Shown here: positions 36,618-45,973 of the stretch, piece by piece
Layout: each line of letters begins with the position of its first letter
Position numbering within the stretch: the stretch's first letter is position 1
From: Bacteroidales bacterium
GTDB taxonomy: Bacteria; Bacteroidota; Bacteroidia; Bacteroidales; UBA932
Direction of reading: 5' to 3'
DNA: 64,000 nucleotides
NCBI GenBank assembly: GCA_011620605.1
Contig: WOYW01000016.1
Span: 496,001-560,000 of the forward strand
Translations under genes and position numbers: made by a program
Notes under the pieces: generated by a model
Told to the model about the DNA's origin: nothing
Database searches by the model: none
The model's input: only the letters and a program-made list of their open reading frames with translations

Positions 36618-37449
36618 AAGTACCATTCTGACATTGTTCCTGATCACATTGTGTGGCCTTACACAGGCACAGGAAAAAGAAAAACCTTGTTTACAGGTCC
36701 GGGATATCCCGCCTTCTCAAATGGCCTTCAATCCCGGAGAAAAACTGACCATAATAGCCAGTTATCAATGGGGTGTGGTAAATACGGATGTAGGGACCGT
36801 CTCTCTTGAAGTGTCTCAATCAGACACTTCAGTCGTTCCACAGTTTCATGCAAAAGGACGCATACAGACGGCGCGTTTTTTCAACGCTTTTTTCTGGGTT
36901 GACGATTATTACGAAAGCCGGTTCAATCAATCCAACCTGCGTCCTACCTATTTCATGAGGGATATTCATGAAGGGAAATATACTATAAAGAACTATTATA
37001 ACTACAATCAGGATTATTCCATCAATGCCCGGATTATTCGGAAAGACGGGTCCGTTCAGGATACTTTGCTTCCAGGGCGGGTATGTACGTTTGATTTCAT
37101 TACCTTGTTCTACTTCCTGAGAAACCTTGAGTTCAGTAATATGAACACCGGGGATGTTTATCCCATATCGTTTGCCATAGATGAAGAGATCTTTGAATTG
37201 TACCTAAGGTATGATGGAAAGGATGAGATCCGGGTACAGGGTTTGGGTACTTTCAGATGCCTGAAATTTTCTGCACAGACGGTTGCCGGGGTGGTTTTTG
37301 ACGGGAAGGAAGATCTGCGTTTCTGGATCAGTGACGACAAAAACAGGGTGCCCTTATTTATTGAATCCCCTGTTGTTGTGGGTCGGGTAAAGGCACGACT
37401 GGGTACTTATGAAAACCTGAGGTTCCCCCTGACCAGCAAAATTAAATAA
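36595..37449 (+). CDS. DUF3108-family secreted protein
   Basis: 284 residues with a signal peptide ending near TQAQ. The start ATG 36595 lies inside the dnaB end. The body reads NPGEKLTIIASYQWGVVNTD, then GRVCTFDFITLFYFLRNLEF and DDKNRVPLFIESPVVVGRVK, the conserved blocks of DUF3108, a beta-rich periplasmic family of unknown function. It sits between dnaB and the rseC-rnf genes and is probably transcribed with them. Confidence 0.85.
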   Translation: MTTLTGYKSTILTLFLITLCGLTQAQEKEKPCLQVRDIPPSQMAFNPGEKLTIIASYQWGVVNTDVGTVSLEVSQSDTSVVPQFHAKGRIQTARFFNAFFWVDDYYESRFNQSNLRPTYFMRDIHEGKYTIKNYYNYNQDYSINARIIRKDGSVQDTLLPGRVCTFDFITLFYFLRNLEFSNMNTGDVYPISFAIDEEIFELYLRYDGKDEIRVQGLGTFRCLKFSAQTVAGVVFDGKEDLRFWISDDKNRVPLFIESPVVVGRVKARLGTYENLRFPLTSKIK

Positions 37450-37451
37450 CC

Positions 37452-37877
37452 ATGGGTTTCGGATCGGTCATCAGGCATAAGGGTATCATCACGGGAACAA
37501 ATCCGCTTAAAGCCGAAATCCTTACCGAATCGGCCTGTGCATCATGCCATGCGCGAGGGTATTGTTCATTGAGTGAAAAAAAACGCAAAGAGATCACCCG
37601 TTTGAAAGAGCCTGCAGGGTGGGAACCGTACATTGGACAAGAGGTGTATATTGAGATGCGAACCCGTTTGGGATTCAAGGCGTTGTGGTATGGGATGGCA
37701 TTGCCTGCCGTCATTTTGGGTGTTGCAATTGCCTGCGGGGTACTCTTCCGTTTTGCCGAGTTGCTGCAGGGTTTAATTGCCATAATGAGTATAGCAATAT
37801 ATTATTTTGTTCTATATTTGTTAAAAGATCGTATCCAAAATGACTTCTACTTTACTGTACACAATATTAAGCCTTAG
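37452..37877 (+). CDS. rseC: RseC-family SoxR-reducing/Rnf accessory protein
   Basis: 141 residues. The N-terminal domain has the cysteine set CASCHARGYCS, and two membrane helices (about 73-95 and 98-120) follow, the RseC layout. In E. coli, RseC with the Rnf homologue (Rsx) keeps SoxR reduced. Here it starts 2 bases after the DUF3108 gene, and its last 38 bases overlap rnfB, a tight link to the Rnf complex. Confidence 0.9.
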   Translation: MGFGSVIRHKGIITGTNPLKAEILTESACASCHARGYCSLSEKKRKEITRLKEPAGWEPYIGQEVYIEMRTRLGFKALWYGMALPAVILGVAIACGVLFRFAELLQGLIAIMSIAIYYFVLYLLKDRIQNDFYFTVHNIKP

Positions 37878-38685
37878 CTTATTGGGCGGGCTGCTGGCTG
37901 TTGTGTTGTATCTCATTGCACAAAAATTCAAAGTTCAGGAAGACCCCCGTATAGACCAGGTTCTGGAAGTATTGCCGGGAGCCAATTGCGGAGGATGCGG
38001 CTATGCCGGTTGCCGGGCTTTTGCGGAAAGTTTTGTTAAAAACCCCGACAATCCGGACTTTTTTTGCCCCGTAGGGGGAAACGATATTATGAAAAAAGTC
38101 GCTGCCGTGCTGGGAAGGGAGGTAAAGGACCAGATTCCAAAACTGGCTGTGTTGCGTTGTAACGGATCGTGTGAAGTAAGACCTGTTCTGAATACGTATG
38201 ACGGCAGTCCCAGTTGTGCCGTGGCCGCCGACCTTTACGGAGGAGAGACAGGATGTTCCTATGGATGCCTGGGATGGGGCGATTGCGTGGATGCATGTAC
38301 ATTTGATGCCATATACATTAACCCGCAGACCTGTCTACCCGAAGTGGTGGAAGATAAATGTACCTCTTGTGGGGCCTGTGTTAAAGCGTGTCCCAGGAAC
38401 ATTTTGGAATTAAGACCTAAAGGACCGAAAAGCCGCAGAATCTATGTGGTCTGTGCCAACAATGACAAAGGGGCTGTGACCCGGAAAGTCTGTTCTGTCG
38501 GTTGTATAGGATGTCAATTATGCGTGAAGGCTTGTCCTTTTGAAGCCATTACTTTTGCCGATAATCTGGCGTATATAGATCCAGCAAAATGTCGTTTGTG
38601 CCGCAAATGCGTTGCTGTTTGCCCCACAGGCTGCATTCTGGAGATCAATTTTCCACCAAAAAAACAAGTGACCAAAAATGAGTAA
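37840..38685 (+). CDS. rnfB: Rnf electron transport complex subunit B
   Basis: 281 residues: one N-terminal membrane helix, a Fe-S domain with CGGCGYAGC, then several ferredoxin-type 4Fe-4S motifs (CLGWGDCVDAC, CTSCGACVKACP, CIGCQLCVKACP, CRLCRKCVAVCPTGC). RnfB takes electrons from reduced ferredoxin and passes them into the membrane complex. Its start lies in the rseC end, and it overlaps rnfC by 8 bases. Confidence 0.96.
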   Translation: MTSTLLYTILSLSLLGGLLAVVLYLIAQKFKVQEDPRIDQVLEVLPGANCGGCGYAGCRAFAESFVKNPDNPDFFCPVGGNDIMKKVAAVLGREVKDQIPKLAVLRCNGSCEVRPVLNTYDGSPSCAVAADLYGGETGCSYGCLGWGDCVDACTFDAIYINPQTCLPEVVEDKCTSCGACVKACPRNILELRPKGPKSRRIYVVCANNDKGAVTRKVCSVGCIGCQLCVKACPFEAITFADNLAYIDPAKCRLCRKCVAVCPTGCILEINFPPKKQVTKNE

Positions 38686-40021
38686 AACGTTTTCAATTGG
38701 AGGAATTCATCTTAAGGACAGTAAATTCTCCAGGGATAAATCCATTGAAGAATTTCCCATTCCAAAAAGGGCTGTCATTTCAATGAATCAGCATTTGGGA
38801 ATGCCTGCTGTTCCGATAGTGAAAAAGGGCGATGCGGTAAAAACAGGTCAATTGATCGCCGAGCCTGCAGGATTCGTATCGGCTCCTGTTCATGCTTCCG
38901 TTAGCGGGATAGTTGCCGATGTCGCCCCATATACCGATTTTCTGGGGAAAAAAGTGTTGTCTGTAGTCATTGACACCAACGGAGATGAGTGGATGGAAAC
39001 TATTGACCGTTCTCCGGAGATAAAACACGAGATTACAGCTACTCCAAGTGAGATATTTAAAATTATTTCTGACTCGGGAATTGTAGGACTGGGGGGAGCC
39101 GCGTTTCCCACCCATGTTAAGCTTACGCCCCTGGAGGGAATGAAACCCGAATACCTGATCCTGAACGGAGCCGAATGTGAACCTTACCTGACATCGGATT
39201 ACCGTCTTATGATAGAGCATGCCCAGGAAATTCTTATTGGAGGGGAAATGATGCGCCGGGTTTTAGGGGACGTGGCAGGGATCATAGGTATAGAAGAAAA
39301 CAAGCCCAAGGCCATAGAGTTGATGAAAAGGCTGACAGCTAATTATTTACAATGGGAGGTAGTGCCTTTGAAAAAACGTTACCCACAAGGAGGAGAAAAG
39401 CAATTGATAGATGCTGTACTGGGCCGCAAGGTTGCTTCCTTCTCACTTCCCATATCAACAGGGGCGGTAGTACAAAATGTAGGTACAGCTTATGCTGTCT
39501 ACGAAGCGGTACAAAAACACAAACCATTGATTACAAATGTGTTAACTATCAGCTCCTCTGATCCTTCCATTCAAAAGAATTATCGGTTTCGTGTAGGAAC
39601 GCCTATCCGGGATTTTTTATCGGCGGCAGGAGCCATGGATAAAGAAGGAAATTTGTCACGGTCTTTTTCCAAAGTGGTTAACGGAGGCCCCATGATGGGA
39701 AAACCTGTTACCAACCTGGACGGACCGGTAATGAAAAGCACTTCAGGCTTTGTTCTGTTTACTGAAAAGGAAACAAAAAGACAGGAACCCGGGGAATGTA
39801 TCCGGTGTTCCAAATGCTTCCAGGTCTGTCCCATGAGGTTACAGCCGTATTTACTGTATCAGCTGGCGTTGGCAGGAAGAACCGAAGAACTGGATGAAAA
39901 CCGCGTTTTTGACTGTATTGAATGCGGTTGTTGCCTCTATTCCTGTCCGGCACATATTCCGTTGCTGGATCAGATCCGTTTGGCCAAAAACGTGTCATTG
40001 AAAAATAAACGCAAGAAATAA
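38678..40021 (+). CDS. rnfC: Rnf electron transport complex subunit C
   Basis: 447 residues. The N-terminal domain is biotin/lipoyl-like; the central NADH/FMN Rossmann region contains GLGGAAFPTHVKL and LNGAECEPYLTSDYRLM; two 4Fe-4S motifs close the protein (CIRCSKCFQVCP, CIECGCCLYSCP). RnfC is the NADH-facing subunit at the cytoplasmic side. It ends one base before rnfD. Confidence 0.97.
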   Translation: MSKTFSIGGIHLKDSKFSRDKSIEEFPIPKRAVISMNQHLGMPAVPIVKKGDAVKTGQLIAEPAGFVSAPVHASVSGIVADVAPYTDFLGKKVLSVVIDTNGDEWMETIDRSPEIKHEITATPSEIFKIISDSGIVGLGGAAFPTHVKLTPLEGMKPEYLILNGAECEPYLTSDYRLMIEHAQEILIGGEMMRRVLGDVAGIIGIEENKPKAIELMKRLTANYLQWEVVPLKKRYPQGGEKQLIDAVLGRKVASFSLPISTGAVVQNVGTAYAVYEAVQKHKPLITNVLTISSSDPSIQKNYRFRVGTPIRDFLSAAGAMDKEGNLSRSFSKVVNGGPMMGKPVTNLDGPVMKSTSGFVLFTEKETKRQEPGECIRCSKCFQVCPMRLQPYLLYQLALAGRTEELDENRVFDCIECGCCLYSCPAHIPLLDQIRLAKNVSLKNKRKK

Positions 40022-40022
40022 A

Positions 40023-41066
40023 ATGGACAAACTACTTATTTCACCGGCTCCACACCTGCACAGTAAAGACAGTACCCGAAGGATAATGCGTGATGTTATC
40101 ATAGCGCTCATGCCTTCTGTTTTGGTGAGCGTTTATTTTGCAGGACTTAGTGCGTTGCTGGTTCTGGTTGTGTCGGTCGCAGGTTGTGTTCTGCTGGAAC
40201 ATCTCATTGCACGGTACCTTATGAAGAAGAAAACAACGGTAAGCGATCTGTCTGCCGTTGTAACCGGGATACTGCTGGCCCTGAACCTGCCTGTCTCCTC
40301 ACCATGGTGGATGGTGCTGATAGGATGTATAGTGGCTATTGGTATTGCCAAAATGACTTTTGGCGGCCTGGGACACAATTTATTCAACCCGGCATTGGTA
40401 GCCCGTGTTTTCCTTCTGATCTCTTTCCCGGTCCAGATGACTAACTGGACGGTTTCAAACAGTATTTTCAGACCGGATAAATGGGAACTTCCCAAAGGCC
40501 TTTTAGGTGTTCAGGGTCAATTGCTTGATGCTTCTTCTGGCGCTACTCCCCTGGGTATTATCAAGGAAGGACTGGCCAACGGGATGACTATGGAAACACT
40601 CAGCCAGCAACATAATTTTTCTTATTGGCACATGTTGTTCGGCCATATGGACGGCTCCATGGGAGAAGTCTCTGTCCTGGCCATTCTGGCCGGATTGTTT
40701 TACCTGCTTATCAGAAAAGTAATACGTCCGGTTATTCCATTATCTATAGTGATCACCGTTGCTGTGTTCTCGGGTATTCTGTGGCTGACGGATCCTTCCC
40801 AATATGCGGATCCCCTCTTCCATTTGCTTACCGGGGGATTGTTGCTGGGGGCTGTTTTCATGGCTACCGATTATACCACCTCACCTATGTCTCCGCTGGG
40901 AATGATCATTTTTGGTGTTGGTATCGGGATCGTGACGATGGTGATCCGGGTTTGGGGCGCTTATCCGGAAGGAGTCTCTTTTGCTATTTTATTTATGAAC
41001 GCTTTGGTCCCACTGCTCAACAAGATCAAACCGTTACCGTATCAAAAGGAGGTGAGTCGTGGCTAG
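40023..41066 (+). CDS. rnfD: Rnf electron transport complex subunit D
   Basis: 347 residues with about nine membrane helices. The covalent FMN site SSGATPLGIIKEG is visible near residue 178. RnfD carries electrons across the membrane and forms part of the ion path. The rnfG gene starts inside its last codons. Confidence 0.96.
   Translation: MDKLLISPAPHLHSKDSTRRIMRDVIIALMPSVLVSVYFAGLSALLVLVVSVAGCVLLEHLIARYLMKKKTTVSDLSAVVTGILLALNLPVSSPWWMVLIGCIVAIGIAKMTFGGLGHNLFNPALVARVFLLISFPVQMTNWTVSNSIFRPDKWELPKGLLGVQGQLLDASSGATPLGIIKEGLANGMTMETLSQQHNFSYWHMLFGHMDGSMGEVSVLAILAGLFYLLIRKVIRPVIPLSIVITVAVFSGILWLTDPSQYADPLFHLLTGGLLLGAVFMATDYTTSPMSPLGMIIFGVGIGIVTMVIRVWGAYPEGVSFAILFMNALVPLLNKIKPLPYQKEVSRG
41045..41055 (+). 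promoter_or_regulatory. Strong Shine-Dalgarno deciding the GTG start of rnfG
   Basis: AAAGGAGGTGA, 3 bases before GTG 41059, inside the rnfD coding end. It supports the GTG start. Confidence 0.75.
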
Positions 41067-41646
41067 AGAATCCAATTTTAAAAACATGTTCCTGTGCATG
41101 CTGATCATTTGTCTTGGTGGTTCAGCTTTACTGGGAGGGGTTTACCTGATAACATACCAACCCATAGCGGATGCACAGGCCGCCAAAGTAAACCAGGCAC
41201 TGGCCGGGGTTTTGCCGGAATTTGACAATGTCCCTGCAGAGGAAGCTTATCAGATCCGGGTGGACGGCAGGGCCGTAACCGTATATCCGGCCAAAATAGC
41301 CGGTGTGTTTGCTGGAGCCGCCGTAGAAGCCGTTACCACAAAAGGTTTTGGAGGTCCCATAACCTTAATGGTGGGCTTTAAGACCGATGGTACTATTTAC
41401 AATACAGCTGTTATTTCCCACTCGGAAACACCGGGACTGGGAGATAAGATGGATCCGAGAAAAAGCGATTTCAGTCTGCAATTCAAGGGAAAGAACCCCG
41501 ATACCTTTAAACTGGCCGTTACAAAAGACGGCGGACAGGTAGATGCCATTACGGCAGCCACTATCAGTTCCAGGGCTTTTTGTGATGCTGTGAACCTGGC
41601 ATACAGGGCATTCAAACAGGCTGCCCAAAAAGGAGGTGATCAATGA
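41059..41646 (+). CDS. rnfG: Rnf electron transport complex subunit G
   Basis: 195 residues from GTG 41059, supported by the strong Shine-Dalgarno sequence. One N-terminal membrane helix anchors a periplasmic FMN-binding domain. The flavin site reads DAITAATISSRAF; the usual second residue of the S/T-G-A-T motif is alanine here, and the acceptor threonine is kept. ATGA overlap links it to rnfE. Confidence 0.94.
   Translation: MARESNFKNMFLCMLIICLGGSALLGGVYLITYQPIADAQAAKVNQALAGVLPEFDNVPAEEAYQIRVDGRAVTVYPAKIAGVFAGAAVEAVTTKGFGGPITLMVGFKTDGTIYNTAVISHSETPGLGDKMDPRKSDFSLQFKGKNPDTFKLAVTKDGGQVDAITAATISSRAFCDAVNLAYRAFKQAAQKGGDQ
41627..41641 (+). promoter_or_regulatory. Full-length anti-SD complement before rnfE
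   Basis: AAAAAGGAGGTGATC matches the complete complement of a canonical 16S rRNA 3' tail and ends one base before ATG 41643. This is rare in a phylum that seldom uses Shine-Dalgarno sites. Confidence 0.8.
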
Positions 41647-42224
41647 ATAAATTAAGTATCATAACCAAAGGGATCATAAAGGAGAATCCAATTTTTGTAT
41701 TGGTGTTGGGTATGTGTCCCACCTTGGGAACCACAACATCTGCTTTTAACGGTTTGGGGATGGGACTGGCAACTACTTTTGTGCTCATGTTGTCAAACCT
41801 GGTCATATCCCTGATCGCAGGATTTATACCGGCTAAGGTCAGGATTCCTTCATTTATTGTTGTCATTGCCGTTTTTGTTACTATGGTGCAACTGATCATG
41901 CAGGCATATGTACCTACCCTTTATGAAACACTCGGCCTGTTCATTCCGCTTATTGTTGTGAACTGTATCGTCCTGGGTCGTGCCGAGGCTTTTGCCAGTA
42001 AAAACAAGCCGCTGGACTCATTCCTGGACGGATTAGGTGCAGGTATTGGTTTTACACTGGGATTAACGGTTTTGGGAGCCGTGCGTGAGTTGTTGGGTTC
42101 GGGAGCTTTCTTCGGCTGGAAGATCCTACCAGGAGATGCCATGCTGGTCTTCATTCTGGCACCCGGTGCCTTTATAGCGTTGGGTTATCTTATGGTCTTA
42201 TTCAACAAGATAAAAAAGGCATAA
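41643..42224 (+). CDS. rnfE: Rnf electron transport complex subunit E
   Basis: 193 residues, six membrane helices. Motifs [20 protein letters not shown] and [20 protein letters not shown] are the RnfA/RnfE half-site that, with RnfA, holds a Fe-S cluster in the membrane. ATGA overlap with rnfG and a 4-base gap to rnfA show an operon. Confidence 0.96.
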   Translation: MNKLSIITKGIIKENPIFVLVLGMCPTLGTTTSAFNGLGMGLATTFVLMLSNLVISLIAGFIPAKVRIPSFIVVIAVFVTMVQLIMQAYVPTLYETLGLFIPLIVVNCIVLGRAEAFASKNKPLDSFLDGLGAGIGFTLGLTVLGAVRELLGSGAFFGWKILPGDAMLVFILAPGAFIALGYLMVLFNKIKKA

Positions 42225-42228
42225 TATT

Positions 42229-42828
42229 ATGGAATACATTCTGATTATTATATCGGCAGTATTTGTCAACAATATTGTACTGAACCAGTTTCTGGGAGTT
42301 TGTCCGTTCCTGGGTGTGTCCAATAAAATATCTACTGCCGCAGGTATGAGTGCAGCCGTGGTTTTTGTAATGACACTGGCTACTTTGATCACCTATCTCA
42401 TACAAAATTATGTCCTGGATCCACTGAATATTGGCTTCATGCAAACGGTCACCTTCATTTTGGTGATCGCTTCTCTTGTCCAGATGGTGGAGATCATCCT
42501 GAAAAAAATATCACCGGCCCTCTACCAGGCTTTGGGTATATTTCTTCCTTTGATCACTACCAACTGTGCCGTTTTGGGGGTTGCCATTATTGTGGTAACC
42601 AAAGAGTTTACTTTTTCAGGAACGGCAGCCATGTTGAATTTACCCCAGGCTCTTGTTTATGCCGCTTCCATGGCTTTGGGCTTCGGACTGGCCCTGATCA
42701 TTTTTGCCGGGTTGCGCGAACATATGGATCTGGTGGGTGTCCCCAAACCGTTCAGGGGCGTTCCCATAGCATTGATAACAGCCGGTATACTGGCATTGGC
42801 TTTTATGGGTTTTTCGGGAATTGTCTGA
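42229..42828 (+). CDS. rnfA: Rnf electron transport complex subunit A
   Basis: 199 residues, six membrane helices, inverted topology relative to RnfE. The cysteine motifs [18 protein letters not shown] and [16 protein letters not shown] are intact. It completes an Rnf complex that couples ferredoxin-NAD electron flow to Na+ or H+ transport across the inner membrane; the ion cannot be read from the sequence. It is the last core gene of the operon. Confidence 0.97.
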   Translation: MEYILIIISAVFVNNIVLNQFLGVCPFLGVSNKISTAAGMSAAVVFVMTLATLITYLIQNYVLDPLNIGFMQTVTFILVIASLVQMVEIILKKISPALYQALGIFLPLITTNCAVLGVAIIVVTKEFTFSGTAAMLNLPQALVYAASMALGFGLALIIFAGLREHMDLVGVPKPFRGVPIALITAGILALAFMGFSGIV

Positions 42829-42845
42829 TCCAAAAACCGTGTATT

Positions 42846-43076
42846 ATGGAAAATATTGAACAACTGGAAAAATTTGTAAAGACCGCCGAAGGATCCCGTG
42901 ACCAGACTGCCTGGTATAAATTGGGGGATCTTTACCGTAAAGACGAAAGGTGGGGAGATGCGCTGAATGCTTATGCCAAATGTATGGAGCTGGGGGCCTG
43001 CAATGCCGCCAGGGAAGCTTCGGATGCCATCCACCGTATTCTGAATTACAGGAATACGGACAGTATGAATCCGTGA
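42846..43076 (+). CDS. Small TPR/Sel1-like helical protein
   Basis: 76 residues, 17 bases after rnfA. The sequence TAWYKLGDLYRKDERWGDAL then AYAKCMELGACNAAREASDA matches one tetratricopeptide-like helical pair plus a partial second. No signal peptide, no membrane helix. Its position at the end of the rnf operon suggests co-transcription, and function is unknown. Confidence 0.75.
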   Translation: MENIEQLEKFVKTAEGSRDQTAWYKLGDLYRKDERWGDALNAYAKCMELGACNAAREASDAIHRILNYRNTDSMNP

Positions 43077-43083
43077 TCCGTTA

Positions 43084-43953
43084 TTAATTTAGAAGAACAG
43101 TCAACCCGTAATCCATCAAACGGGCAGCATCCTTGTACCGCAACAGCGACGAAGGCGCTTTCATAACTACTGCTATTACTCTTTTATCTGACAGTTTTGC
43201 AGTAGCCGTTATACACAGGCCCGCCGCAGAGGTATACCCGGTTTTAAAACCGTCACAACCGTTGTAAGCATAAGAACGTCCGGGTAATAATCCGTTTGTA
43301 GCCCAATAGGTCGTGCCCCTGAAATTCATACTGGTCAAAGATGTGAAATTTAAAATTTCGGGAAATCTGATAATGAATTCACGGGTAAGAAGGGCCATGG
43401 ACCGGGGAGATATTCCGTTCCCGGAAGATAATCCGGAGGCATCAGTATAATAGGCGTTCAGGCCCAGCGAATCTGCATACCGGTTCATGATGGCTGCAAA
43501 ATCCTGTTCTGTTCCACCGGACAGGTATTCTCCCAAAGCCACGGCACATGCGTTGGCAGAAACTACACATAAGGCCTTGATCATTTCATCCACCGAATAG
43601 GTAAGGGTCTCATTCAATGGCACGTTGGATTCTCCCGGATTGACCGATCGTGAAGCAGCATAAGCGCTTACCGGGATCAGGGATTGCAGGGACAGGTAGC
43701 CTTTTTCTATATGATCAAAAACGATGTACATAGTCATCACTTTTGTCATACTTGCCGGTACAAGCAGGTAATCAGGGCTTTCCGAATACAACTCGGTTCC
43801 TGTGGCAGCGTCAATGACTATAGCCCCCTGACAACTAAGGTTTAAAGAAACTCCCGGTTCCCCGCCCGGACCGGGTTCGGGCGTAATTTGTTTTCCGCAG
43901 GATGCAAGAACCAGCAGAAGTATCCACAAACCCTTCAGAGGCAAAATTTTCAT
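43084..43953 (-). CDS. D-alanyl-D-alanine carboxypeptidase lipoprotein (PBP5-like, S11)
   Basis: 289 residues with a lipoprotein signal (LLVLASCGK, Cys19). The three penicillin-binding motifs are SMTK (in VPASMTKVM), SAN (in VVSANACAVAL) and KTG (in DGFKTGYTSAAG). It trims the terminal D-Ala of peptidoglycan stem peptides. It lacks the C-terminal amphipathic anchor of E. coli PBP5, being lipid-anchored instead. ATG is 5 bases from a -7 element. Confidence 0.93.
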   Translation of the reverse strand: MKILPLKGLWILLLVLASCGKQITPEPGPGGEPGVSLNLSCQGAIVIDAATGTELYSESPDYLLVPASMTKVMTMYIVFDHIEKGYLSLQSLIPVSAYAASRSVNPGESNVPLNETLTYSVDEMIKALCVVSANACAVALGEYLSGGTEQDFAAIMNRYADSLGLNAYYTDASGLSSGNGISPRSMALLTREFIIRFPEILNFTSLTSMNFRGTTYWATNGLLPGRSYAYNGCDGFKTGYTSAAGLCITATAKLSDKRVIAVVMKAPSSLLRYKDAARLMDYGLTVLLN

Positions 43954-43958
43954 GGATC

Positions 43959-43966
43959 CAAAGATA
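43959..43966 (-). promoter_or_regulatory. -7 element of the carboxypeptidase gene, leaderless
   Basis: Minus strand TATCTTTG, 5 bases before ATG 43953. Confidence 0.7.
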
Positions 43967-43979
43967 TGAAATATAGCAT

Positions 43980-43987
43980 TATCTTTG
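43980..43987 (+). promoter_or_regulatory. -7 element facing the glycoside hydrolase remnant
   Basis: TATCTTTG pointing right, the likely former promoter of the decayed GH2 gene. Confidence 0.5.
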
Positions 43988-44045
43988 TTTTATAAAAAGA
44001 ATAACCTGGTTCCTTTTTTTAGATGTCATTTCATGCAGTGCCCCC

Positions 44046-44490
44046 GTGTATTATGCCGTTAAGGACATCAATTCCGGATGGAATTTTTTTTACCACATAC
44101 GCCACGGCTTGCTTCGTTTTGAGGGAGCCATGAACGTTGCCGAGACGTGGGTCAACGGGCATTATGCGGGTAAACATATGGGAGGCTTTCTTCCTTTTGT
44201 CATTGATGTGACAGCTGTTCTTAAAGAAAACGGCGATCGTTCTTCCCGTGCTAAACTGAAAACGACTGGATTTTAACATGTACTGAGGACTCTACAGGGA
44301 GGCCCGAATGACGATCAAATCGTCTTTATACATCACCGATCCCATTATGGATAATGTGCCTGCCGGCGGAGGTGTCCCGAAACCTTATATCATTTCTGAA
44401 TACGGAGACTGGGAAAACCTGATGCCACAGGAACAATCCAGCCGCCAGTTGAGGGAATACGGCCAAAAACGGTTGCTTCAGCAGGCCACT
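44046..44490 (+). pseudogene. Family 2 glycoside hydrolase remnant, 5' part
   Basis: The first segment reads SGWNFFYHI and then LLRFEGAMNVAETWVNGHYA, the sugar-binding domain of GH2 beta-galactosidase-like enzymes. A frame change and an in-frame TGA near 44285 break the conserved LDFNMYGGLYREA region. The reading then jumps from AGGG to [11 protein letters not shown], skipping the catalytic barrel. So the gene has internal deletions, a frameshift and a nonsense codon. It ends at an ACT triplet (44488-44490) where an IS110 element is inserted; the sense continues at 46068. Confidence 0.87.
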
Positions 44491-44539
44491 TCTATGTTGA
44501 AAACCAATTTTTTTGAGCATTATTTTTTCTAATTTGTAA

Positions 44540-44880
44540 ATTTGTTATGCAAGTCCAATAGGAAGCAGGCTCTGCAGGGGTGCAACCTGCCAGTAATAAG
44601 CCGTACGGATACACTGTATCGGGAGGGGCTGGCCCCTTCTTTTAACTTTAATAAGTTGATACAGGAATCCTTGAAATGGCTTTCAAAAAACCACTCTCTT
44701 TTGTCCTTATCATACAAATTCAGAACGTGTAAATACCTTATAAAAACAACCTTCTATCAGTAATCATCCGGGGATGTTACATTTCCCTGATTCAGTCTTT
44801 ATAATGAAAAGTGCCGTAATCTAATTAAAGCAGCATAATAGCTGCAGGGTCTGCTTAACGGTCACTTTCGGAAATGCTGA
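44540..44880 (-). ncRNA. Candidate bridge RNA region of the IS110 element
   Basis: Structured non-coding DNA downstream of the recombinase. Short stems, in plus coordinates: GCAGG 44574-44578 with CCTGC 44586-44590; GATAC 44608-44612 with GTATC 44616-44620; AGGGGC 44624-44629 with GCCCCT 44632-44637; GCAGC 44830-44834 with GCTGC 44841-44845. IS110-family recombinases use an element-encoded bridge RNA, and in the IS1111 group it lies at this end. The extent given is approximate, and the guide loops could not be assigned. Confidence 0.45.
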
Positions 44881-44887
44881 TTGGTTT

Positions 44888-45973
44888 TTATAGGTTATCA
44901 GTTTTATTATATTCATATGGTTTGTTGTATTTCAAAACAGCATAAGTACGATTAGCCAGCTTTTTAGCAATCCGGATGATCGCATTGTTTGGTTCCATCC
45001 GTTTAACTAAATTCTGGTATGCCATCAGTAAGGCCGGATCCCGGCGGATCGCTACCCAGGCGCTCTCAACAAAAGCGCTTCTCAAGTAATTGTGAGAACG
45101 GAAGGTGATCTCACCAACTTTCTCCTTTGAACCGCTGGAGTGCGTCATCGGAATGAGTCCAATGAAAGAGGCGAAACGTTCCGCACTTTGAAAACGGCCT
45201 ACATCCTCTATTTCCGTCAGGATGAACATCGCGTTGATCAAAGCGATCCCGGGAATGGAGCACAGTAATTTTATACGATCCCGATAAGTGTTTTTTTCAG
45301 AAAGCAATTTGATTTCCCTGATGATATTTTTGAGCAATTCTTTTTGAGAACGAGCTTCATCAACTAAAGCTTTCAGAGCCAAATGACCGGAGGGTTCTTT
45401 CATCGGTATTGCTTCGAGCCAGGTCATAAAACATTTTGACCAATGTTTATTTGAACCCTTAAATTGTTCAGGCAGTTGAATACCGTAAAAATACAGGAAA
45501 GATTTGATACGAAGCTTGAATCGAATCATATCCCGGACCAAGGCCTTCCGGGAGCGGATCAACGATCGGTCGTTCAGCGTACTTTCCGAAGGTGTATATA
45601 TTGCAGTCAGGCTTCCTTCACGAAGAGAGCGTGCTATTTTTCGGCTATCCCTTTTATCTTCCTTCTGGAACTGATCCTTCTGGGTGCCGGGAATGTCTGC
45701 AGCGTTGACAACGATATTGTTTACACCCAGGTTGCACAATCGGTAGTGCGTCCATAATCCGGAAAAACCAGCCTCATAAGCAGAATAGTAACTCGCCCCG
45801 GGATAGTTGCTTTGCAAATAATTACTTAATACTTCAGGCTCGGGTGGCATGACAAAAGTCTTTAACGTTAACTGATCATTCAATAGGGTCACTTGCCAAC
45901 TTTTGAGGTGGACATCTAATCCAGCGTAAATGTTTTGACCTTTAAAATCTAATTTGTTAATTTGTACAGGCAT
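44888..45973 (-). CDS. IS110-family DEDD recombinase/transposase, intact
   Basis: 361 residues. The N-terminal RuvC-like domain has the DEDD set: Asp20 (YAGLDVHLKSW), Glu67 (AYEAGFSGLWTHYRL), Asp106 and Asp109 (EDKRDSRKIARSL). A coiled segment follows, then the helix-hairpin SIPGIALINAMFILTEIEDV and the C-terminal Tnp domain with the candidate nucleophilic serine in THSSGSKEKVGEIT. No frameshift or stop, so it is probably active or was recently. It acts with an RNA guide, by analogy with IS621. Confidence 0.93.
   Translation of the reverse strand: MPVQINKLDFKGQNIYAGLDVHLKSWQVTLLNDQLTLKTFVMPPEPEVLSNYLQSNYPGASYYSAYEAGFSGLWTHYRLCNLGVNNIVVNAADIPGTQKDQFQKEDKRDSRKIARSLREGSLTAIYTPSESTLNDRSLIRSRKALVRDMIRFKLRIKSFLYFYGIQLPEQFKGSNKHWSKCFMTWLEAIPMKEPSGHLALKALVDEARSQKELLKNIIREIKLLSEKNTYRDRIKLLCSIPGIALINAMFILTEIEDVGRFQSAERFASFIGLIPMTHSSGSKEKVGEITFRSHNYLRSAFVESAWVAIRRDPALLMAYQNLVKRMEPNNAIIRIAKKLANRTYAVLKYNKPYEYNKTDNL

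Noticed and set aside
41521..41583. RnfG flavin motif with TAAT instead of TGAT as a sign of loss of function
   Set aside because: The acceptor threonine and downstream SSRA block are intact, and small-residue variation at this position occurs in homologues.
44560..44570. AGGAAGCAGGC inside the element shares AGGAAGCA with the right flank (46078-46085) and AGCAGGC with the left flank (44479-44485)
   Set aside because: The two matches overlap each other and the right one begins 8 bases from the core, unlike known bridge RNA guides; chance is plausible.
44529..44717. 62-codon reading on the minus strand in the non-coding end of the insertion sequence
   Set aside because: No family resemblance, and it overlaps the structured region expected to encode RNA.
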